Source: Candidatus Aminicenans sakinawicola JGI OTU-1 (GTDB lineage Bacteria; Acidobacteriota; Aminicenantia; Aminicenantales; Aminicenantaceae). Taken from it: a DNA stretch of 11,417 nucleotides. Under the pieces are notes generated by a model, which ran no database searches, was not told the origin of the DNA, and saw only the letters and a program-made list of their open reading frames with translations. The stretch is from assembly GCA_000493965.1 (NCBI GenBank), contig AWNV01000058.1, positions 1 through 11,417 of the forward strand. The letters are read 5' to 3'. Within the stretch, counting starts at the first letter, position 1. Each line of letters starts with the position of its first letter. A program made the translations under genes and the position numbers. Below are positions 1-5,435 of this stretch, in pieces.

Positions 1-103
1 AGCAAAACCCCCTGCAGCGAAAGGCAAGTATATCAAAAATATCCATCTTTCTTCGACGATGGGACCTTCCCTCAAAATGTCTGAAAGCGTAATAGAGAAT
101 TAG
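1..103 (+). CDS. rplA: Large-subunit ribosomal protein L1, C-terminal end (partial)
   Basis: Only the last 33 codons and the TAG stop are present; the gene begins left of the window, and base 1 is the last base of the preceding codon. The reading is AKPPAAKGKYIKNIHLSSTM followed by a short tail. It matches the conserved L1 C-terminus (E. coli has KAKPPTAKGVYIKKVSISTTMG). L1 binds 23S rRNA at the mobile L1 stalk that helps release tRNA from the E site, and in E. coli it also represses its own operon. The gene sits directly upstream of rplJ with an 11-nt gap, and the rplJ Shine-Dalgarno sequence overlaps the rplA stop codon. This suggests one transcript and translational coupling. rplK is expected further left but is not visible. 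The call rests on a short segment, but the position and the KPPAAKGKY motif make it secure. Confidence 0.93.
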   Translation, partial: AKPPAAKGKYIKNIHLSSTMGPSLKMSESVIEN

Positions 104-114
104 GAGATGGGAAA

Positions 115-633
115 GTGAATGTTAACAGACTGAAAAAAGAAAAACAGATAGGAGAGATAAAAGATATCTTTAAAAAATACGACTCTTTTTATCTTTTGGA
201 TTTTGTAAAAATGTCGGTTCTTCAATCTGTAGAATTACGAAGGAAATTACGAGAGAATTCATTTTCTATCATGGTTGTTAAAAACAGACTGGCACTCAGG
301 GCTTTAGATAAAGAGTTCCCTGAAGAAATAAAACAATTTTTTCGCGGCCCCACAGCAATTGCTTTTGCTTCTGGGGATTCCATAAGTTTAGCACGTTTAA
401 TCAGGGATTTTTCTTTACAACACAGAGTGCTGAGTGTAAAGGGGGGATTGATAGAGGGACAATTTTTCCCCAAGGAGAGATTTTATGAGATTTCTAATTG
501 GGGTTCACGAGAAGATTTATTAGCAAAAATTGGTTTTTTAATGGCATGCCCATTAACAAAATTAATAAGGACTTGGCAAGCCCCTTTCAATAGTGTAAGC
601 AGCATGTTGAGTCAATTAAAATCAAAAAAATAG
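115..633 (+). CDS. rplJ: Large-subunit ribosomal protein L10 (stalk base)
   Basis: A protein of 172 residues, the usual L10 length. L10 binds 23S rRNA at the base of the L7/L12 stalk, and its C-terminal helix carries the L12 dimers that recruit translational GTPases. Family signatures visible are the N-terminal RLKKEKQIGEIKDIF segment, VVKNRLALRAL near residues 54-64, and FRGPTAIAF near residues 76-84. The last ~30 residues are compatible with the helical L12-binding tail. The start is GTG at 115, chosen because AGGAG at 102-106 lies 8 nt upstream and the product begins where L10 normally begins. In E. coli L10 represses its own mRNA through a long leader before rplJ. Here only 11 nt separate rplA from rplJ, so that kind of leader cannot sit directly upstream. 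rplL follows after 14 nt. Confidence 0.97.
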   Translation: MNVNRLKKEKQIGEIKDIFKKYDSFYLLDFVKMSVLQSVELRRKLRENSFSIMVVKNRLALRALDKEFPEEIKQFFRGPTAIAFASGDSISLARLIRDFSLQHRVLSVKGGLIEGQFFPKERFYEISNWGSREDLLAKIGFLMACPLTKLIRTWQAPFNSVSSMLSQLKSKK

Positions 634-637
634 AGTT

Positions 638-642
638 GGAGG
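638..642 (+). promoter_or_regulatory. Shine-Dalgarno of rplL that decides its start
   Basis: GGAGG lies 5 nt before the ATG at 648. The in-frame TTG at 636-638 shares a base with it, so translation from the TTG would bury the ribosome binding site inside the coding region. This fixes the rplL start at 648. Confidence 0.85.
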
Positions 643-647
643 TAAAA

Positions 648-1088
648 ATGCCTAAAGTACAAACAAAAGAACCTAATGACAGCACCAAGGAGAAAAAGGA
701 GAAAACAACAAAATTATCAAAAAAGCAATTCTTTGAACATTTGGATAACCTGACTGTATTGGAACTCGCTGATTACATCAAAGAATTTGAAGAGAGATAT
801 GGCGTGAGTGCAGCTGTTGCTGCAGCACCCGTAGCTGTAGCTGGTGTGTCTCAGGGAGAAGCTCAAGAAGAAGAAAAAACAGAATTTGCTGTAATATTAA
901 AGGAAATCGGTGATAAAAAAATTAATGTCATCAAAACAGTGAGAGAAGTAACCAGTCTTGGTTTAAAAGAGGCCAAGGACCTTGTGGATAATGCCCCTAA
1001 GCCTGTAAAAGAAGGCATTTCTAAGGATGAAGCTGAAGAGATTAAGAAAAAATTCGAAGAGGTTGGGGCTACTATAGAATTACAATAG
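648..1088 (+). CDS. rplL: Large-subunit ribosomal protein L7/L12 with basic N-terminal extension
   Basis: Stalk protein of 146 residues; typical L12 is about 120-130. It binds the L10 tail as dimers and recruits EF-G, EF-Tu, IF2 and release factors. After a Lys/Glu/Thr-rich extension of about 25 residues come the dimerisation domain (KKQFFEHLDNLTVLELADYI, about residues 27-46), an Ala/Val/Gly-rich hinge (about 55-68), and the factor-binding C-terminal domain. The last has the hallmarks EKTEFAVILK, INVIKTVREV, LGLKEAKDLVDNAP and EGISKDEAEEIKKK. The start is the ATG at 648, with GGAGG at 638-642 and a 5-nt spacer. An in-frame TTG at 636 overlaps that ribosome binding site and is rejected. I see no start codon between the extension and the conserved domain, so the extension looks genuine. 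A 64-nt gap follows before rpoB. Confidence 0.97.
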   Translation: MPKVQTKEPNDSTKEKKEKTTKLSKKQFFEHLDNLTVLELADYIKEFEERYGVSAAVAAAPVAVAGVSQGEAQEEEKTEFAVILKEIGDKKINVIKTVREVTSLGLKEAKDLVDNAPKPVKEGISKDEAEEIKKKFEEVGATIELQ

Positions 1089-1152
1089 GCCAGGAATTTT
1101 TAAATGAATAGAGTCTATTGAAAATAATTCAATCCCTTCTTAGAGAGTAAAC

Positions 1153-4100
1153 ATGCTTAATGAATTAAAGAACATTTATCGAAAAAGAGTCGATTTCTCC
1201 AAAATTAAGGGGACTTTTCCTATGCCCGACATGCTTGCTGTTCAGAAGCTGTCATATGCAGAATTTCTTCAGATGGAATTATTGCCTGAGGAAAGAAAAG
1301 AAACTGGATTGCAGGCTGCTTTTAAGGATATATTCCCCATTTCAGATTTTAAAGAAATGACTCAATTGGATTTTATAAGCTATTCTATCGGAAATTGGGA
1401 GTGTAAATGCGGCCGACTAAAAGGCGTAGAGAATTCACGACGCCGGTGCAATAGCTGCGGAGTACTCCTACCCCCAGATGTTGAGGTTACAGAAAAGGAA
1501 ATCTGTCCTTACTGTGGTGCTATAAAAAAAATAGAAATTCCAATTTGTGAGTACTGTGGAGATAAAGTTGGACTGAAAATGAAATACAGCTCTAATGAGT
1601 GTCTCCAGAAGGGATATACTTACGCCATCCCGTTAAAAATAAAAATAAGATTGGTTTGTTGGGAAAAGGACCCCACAACTAAGGCAAAAAGGTTAAAACA
1701 CATTAAGGAGCAAGAAGTTTATTTTGGGGATATCCCATTAATGACTGATAAAGGAACATTTATTTTTAATGGCATTGAAAGAGTTATTGTCAGTCAACTC
1801 CAGAGGTCCCCGGGTGTCTTTTTTAGGCCTGGAGAGGGGAAAGATTTTTATATCGCAAAAATCATTCCTTATAGAGGAGCCTGGGTTGAGTTTGAGTATG
1901 ATAGTAAAAACTTATTGTATGTCAGGTTAGACAGAAAAAAGAAATTTCTTGTCAGTGTCTTTTTAAAGGCCTTAGGTTTTGGATCGGATGAAGAGATTTT
2001 ATCTCTTTTTTATAAGACTCATAAAATTTTTCCTGAAAACGGGAATCTCTATTGGGAAGTTACAGAAAATCTTATTGGAAAGACAGTAGGAGAAAACATT
2101 GTTGATCCTTCATCAAAGGAAGTAATACTTCATGCAAAAAAGAAGATCAATAAAGAAATATTGCAAAAATTAGAGGATCTCAAGATTGATAAAGTTCTTC
2201 TGGTAAAAAAAGAATTTAACGGAGTTTTCTCAGCTTCTTCTATTAAGGATATAGTTAACAATAATGAAGAAATCAGCGAAACACAGCTTGATCAAATAGC
2301 TAATCAAGGTGAACCTCTTAAAGTATTTTTTCCTAATAAAGATAGAATTGGATCAATTATCTCTAATACGTTAAAAAAAGATGAAGGAAAAGATGCCAAT
2401 CATGCTTTGGATGAAATCTATAAAAAGTTAAGGCCGGGGGAACCTCATACAATAGAAAGCGCTCATAATTTGTTTCACAATTTGTTCTTTAATGTACGCA
2501 GGTATAACTTTTCACGAATTGGCCGCCTAAAGATGAATATAAAACTTGGCCTTGATAATTCTTTAGATGAAAAAACTTTGGCGCCTTTAGATTTTGTCGA
2601 AGTTGTTAAATATTTACTCCGGTTACGTGTTGGAGAGGGAGTTGTTGACAACATAGACCATTTAGGAAATCGACGTGTCCGGTCAGTGGGAGAACTTGTA
2701 GAGAATGCTTTCCGGATTGGATTGACCCGAATGGAGAGAACCATTAAGGAAAAAATGACTATTGCCACGGACCTAGCCTCAGCTATGCCTCAAGATCTAA
2801 TTAACTCAAAGCCTGTTATTGCTGCGCTGAAGGAATTTTTCGGGAGTTCTCAGCTGTCTCAATTTATGGATCAGATAAACAGTCTTTCTGAAGTTACACA
2901 TAAGAGACGGCTTAGTGCATTGGGGCCCGGAGGACTGAGCCGTGAACGTGCAGGTTTCGAAGTGAGAGATATTCAATCTTCACACTACGGCAGAATCTGC
3001 CCTATTGAGACACCTGAAGGACCTAATATAGGATTGATTTCTTCTTTGAGTAGCTTTGCGCGTGTAAATGAATTCGGTTTTATTGAGACTCCATACAGAA
3101 AAGTGAAGGATGGGAAAGTCGAGGATTATGTAAAAATCCTCCATCCTGGAGGTAGTTCATTTAAAGTTGGTGAGATTGTTGAGAAGCATGAACTTGAGAA
3201 GGAAATCGAAAAGTTAAAGAAAAATAACACAAAATATTTACCAGCTGTGGAGCCTTACTGTTTCTACCTAACTGCTTGGGAAGAAGAGAAATATAATATT
3301 GCACAGGCAAATACTCTGGTCGATGAAAAAGGTTTTTTTCAGAATGAAATCGTCAGTGCAAGACAGGGAGGCAATTTTAAGATTATTCCCCGAGAAAAAA
3401 TAGACTATATTGACGTTTCTCCTAAACAGCTTGTTTCACTCTCTACTTCTTTAATTCCCTTCTTAGAACATGATGATGCAAATCGTGCTTTAATGGGGTC
3501 AAACATGCAGAGACAGGCTGTGCCGCTTCATAAAACTGAAGCGCCCCTTGTCGGGACAGGAATTGAGCACTTTATAGCCAAAGGTTCAGGAGATGTCATA
3601 ATTTGCAAGCGGTCAGGAATTGTTGAATTTGTGGATTCAGAAAGAATTATAATTCGTGTGGATGAAAAAGATAATGCTAAAATATATGAAGTCGGGACAG
3701 ACCTCTATTTGCTAACAAAATTTTTAAGGACAAACCAAAATACATGTTTAAACCATCGCCCCATTGTCAAAAAGGGTGACAAAGTAGTTAAAGGTCAGAT
3801 TTTAGCAGATAGTTCTTGTACAGATATGGGTGAATTAGCTCTTGGCAGAAATGTTTTATGTGCATTCATGCCCTGGAGAGGATATAACTTTGAGGATGCT
3901 ATAATTGTCAGTGAAAAACTCATTAAAGATGATATCTTTACATCTATTCATATTATCGAAGAATCTATTGAGGCCAGGGATACAAAATTAGGGCCAGAAG
4001 AAATTACAAGGGATATTCCTAATGTTCCAGAAGATCTCCTGCACAATCTGGATGAGAATGGCATAGTAAGGATAGGTGCCAATGTTAAATCCGGGGATAT

Positions 4101-5433
4101 CTTAGTAGGAAAGATTGCTCCCAAAGGGGAAACCCAGCTCTCGCCAGAGGAAAAACTCCTGAAAGCGATATTTGGAGAGAAAGCTCTAGATGTAAAGGAT
4201 GCTTCTTTATATTGTTCACCTGGAATCGAAGGGACAATCATTGATGTCCGTGTTTTTTCAAGACGTGGTATTGAAAAAGGACCGCGTGCAAAGGCGATAG
4301 AAAAAGATGAAATAGCCAGGATGATAAGAAATCTTGATGATGAAATAAGTATACTTGGAGGCGAAAAATGGAGAAAAGTAAAGAGTATTATTAAAGGACA
4401 ATTACTGGAAAAGGATCAAAATCTTTCCGGTCAACAACTGAAAAAAGGAACAAAATTAACTGATAAAATATTAAATAAATTGAAGCCAGAAGATCTATCA
4501 AAATTAAGAATTAAGGAAGATCCTGAACGAGAAAGGAAAATAAATGATATCAAGAAGAAGGTCAAACGTCAAATTGAAGCTTTAAGATCTGTCCAAAAAG
4601 AGAAAATTGATACTCTTAAAAAAGGCGACGAATTGGCTCCAGGAGTGATTCAGGCCATTAAAGTCTATATTGCAATGAAGCGGAAACTTTCAGTTGGAGA
4701 TAAGATCTCTGGCCGACATGGCAATAAAGGCATTGTTGCTAAGATCGTTCCTGAAGAAGACATGCCACGTTTGCCTGACGGAAGACCTGTAGAAATTGTG
4801 TTAAATCCTCTCGGTGTTCCGTCAAGGATGAACGTAGGCCAGATTTTAGAGACACATCTTGGCTGGGCTGCGAAAAAACTTGGCATTTGGATTTCTACAC
4901 CGGTATTTGATGGGATTTCAGAAAAAGAGATAAAAGACCTTCTTAAGAAGGCGGATTTGCCATCATCAGGAAAAATCTCTCTTTATGATGGAATAACTGG
5001 AGAATTGTTCGATAGTGAAATAACCGTTGGTTATATCTACATAATGAAACTATTTCATCTTGTTGATGACAAGATTCATGCTCGCTCTACTGGGCCTTAT
5101 TCGCTTATAACCCAGCAGCCTTTAGGAGGGAAAGCTCAATTTGGTGGGCAGCGATTTGGAGAGATGGAAGTTTGGGCCTTAGAAGCATATGGAGCAGCTT
5201 ATACTCTTCAGGAGATGTTGACAGTAAAGTCGGATGATGTCGAGGGAAGAGCTAAAATCTATGAAGCAATGGTTAAAGGGGATCTGGATTTTAAGCCGGG
5301 TCTTCCCGAATCAGTCAATGTTCTTATTCGTGAACTCCAAAGTCTGTGTTTGAATGTCGAATTAGAGAAAGCAGAAAAAGATGATATTTTGCCGTGGGGA
5401 ATAGATGTTCCTCAAATTCTAAAAGGAGATTGA
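1153..5433 (+). CDS. rpoB: DNA-directed RNA polymerase subunit beta with a zinc-knuckle insertion
   Basis: The beta subunit, 1426 residues against 1342 in E. coli, forms half of the RNA polymerase catalytic core and the rifampicin pocket. In order it shows the N-terminal protrusion with a Cys-rich insertion (about 81-143; its own entry), the lobe with an SI1-like segment (about 297-405), and the rifampicin cluster SSQLSQFMDQINSLSEVTHK from residue 565. Next come RICPIETPEGPNIGLI, an extra segment (about 660-704), and an SI2-like helical segment (about 1052-1156). Near the C-terminus are GDKISGRHGNKG with the NTP-contacting lysines K1184 and K1192, KIHARSTG with H1309, and a conserved clamp contact ending LTVKSDDVEGRAKIYEA. 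Translation starts at ATG 1153 behind a weak AGAGAG (1142-1147); the protein begins where RpoB normally does. Its TGA overlaps the rpoC start region. Compared with E. coli, the rifampicin pocket has Ile at the 518 position and Ser at 520, while Q513, D516, H526, R529 and S531 are kept. Confidence 0.98.
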   Translation: MLNELKNIYRKRVDFSKIKGTFPMPDMLAVQKLSYAEFLQMELLPEERKETGLQAAFKDIFPISDFKEMTQLDFISYSIGNWECKCGRLKGVENSRRRCNSCGVLLPPDVEVTEKEICPYCGAIKKIEIPICEYCGDKVGLKMKYSSNECLQKGYTYAIPLKIKIRLVCWEKDPTTKAKRLKHIKEQEVYFGDIPLMTDKGTFIFNGIERVIVSQLQRSPGVFFRPGEGKDFYIAKIIPYRGAWVEFEYDSKNLLYVRLDRKKKFLVSVFLKALGFGSDEEILSLFYKTHKIFPENGNLYWEVTENLIGKTVGENIVDPSSKEVILHAKKKINKEILQKLEDLKIDKVLLVKKEFNGVFSASSIKDIVNNNEEISETQLDQIANQGEPLKVFFPNKDRIGSIISNTLKKDEGKDANHALDEIYKKLRPGEPHTIESAHNLFHNLFFNVRRYNFSRIGRLKMNIKLGLDNSLDEKTLAPLDFVEVVKYLLRLRVGEGVVDNIDHLGNRRVRSVGELVENAFRIGLTRMERTIKEKMTIATDLASAMPQDLINSKPVIAALKEFFGSSQLSQFMDQINSLSEVTHKRRLSALGPGGLSRERAGFEVRDIQSSHYGRICPIETPEGPNIGLISSLSSFARVNEFGFIETPYRKVKDGKVEDYVKILHPGGSSFKVGEIVEKHELEKEIEKLKKNNTKYLPAVEPYCFYLTAWEEEKYNIAQANTLVDEKGFFQNEIVSARQGGNFKIIPREKIDYIDVSPKQLVSLSTSLIPFLEHDDANRALMGSNMQRQAVPLHKTEAPLVGTGIEHFIAKGSGDVIICKRSGIVEFVDSERIIIRVDEKDNAKIYEVGTDLYLLTKFLRTNQNTCLNHRPIVKKGDKVVKGQILADSSCTDMGELALGRNVLCAFMPWRGYNFEDAIIVSEKLIKDDIFTSIHIIEESIEARDTKLGPEEITRDIPNVPEDLLHNLDENGIVRIGANVKSGDILVGKIAPKGETQLSPEEKLLKAIFGEKALDVKDASLYCSPGIEGTIIDVRVFSRRGIEKGPRAKAIEKDEIARMIRNLDDEISILGGEKWRKVKSIIKGQLLEKDQNLSGQQLKKGTKLTDKILNKLKPEDLSKLRIKEDPERERKINDIKKKVKRQIEALRSVQKEKIDTLKKGDELAPGVIQAIKVYIAMKRKLSVGDKISGRHGNKGIVAKIVPEEDMPRLPDGRPVEIVLNPLGVPSRMNVGQILETHLGWAAKKLGIWISTPVFDGISEKEIKDLLKKADLPSSGKISLYDGITGELFDSEITVGYIYIMKLFHLVDDKIHARSTGPYSLITQQPLGGKAQFGGQRFGEMEVWALEAYGAAYTLQEMLTVKSDDVEGRAKIYEAMVKGDLDFKPGLPESVNVLIRELQSLCLNVELEKAEKDDILPWGIDVPQILKGD
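1402..1557 (+). other. Cys-rich (zinc-knuckle) insertion within RpoB protrusion domain
   Basis: Between RpoB G80 and C150, which align with E. coli G76 and C85, there are 69 residues where E. coli has 8. Eight cysteines fall in four pairs: C84-x-C86, C99-x2-C102, C118-x2-C121 and C132-x2-C135. Glycine directly follows the second Cys of every pair (CKCG, CNSCG, CPYCG, CEYCG), as in zinc ribbons. The first four cysteines have the spacing C-x-C-x12-C-x2-C, identical to the RpoC N-terminal zinc-binding domain at 5637-5693; both also share an acidic residue before the first Cys and GV after the last. The last four (C-x2-C-x10-C-x2-C) look like a second zinc ribbon. The reading frame is open and flanked by well-conserved beta sequence, so this is an in-frame domain insertion. 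Zinc binding is inferred from the motif only. Confidence 0.85.
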
Positions 5434-5435
5434 TG

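Noticed and set aside
636..647. Longer rplL starting at an in-frame TTG at 636
   Set aside because: The TTG overlaps the GGAGG ribosome binding site that serves the ATG at 648 and has no good site of its own.
5394..5435. rpoC start upstream of 5433, overlapping the end of rpoB by about 40 nt
   Set aside because: The added residues (MGNRCSSNSKRRL) do not look like the RpoC N-terminus, and the AAGGAG at 5423-5428 would lie inside the gene. ATG 5436, or ATG 5433, fits the site.
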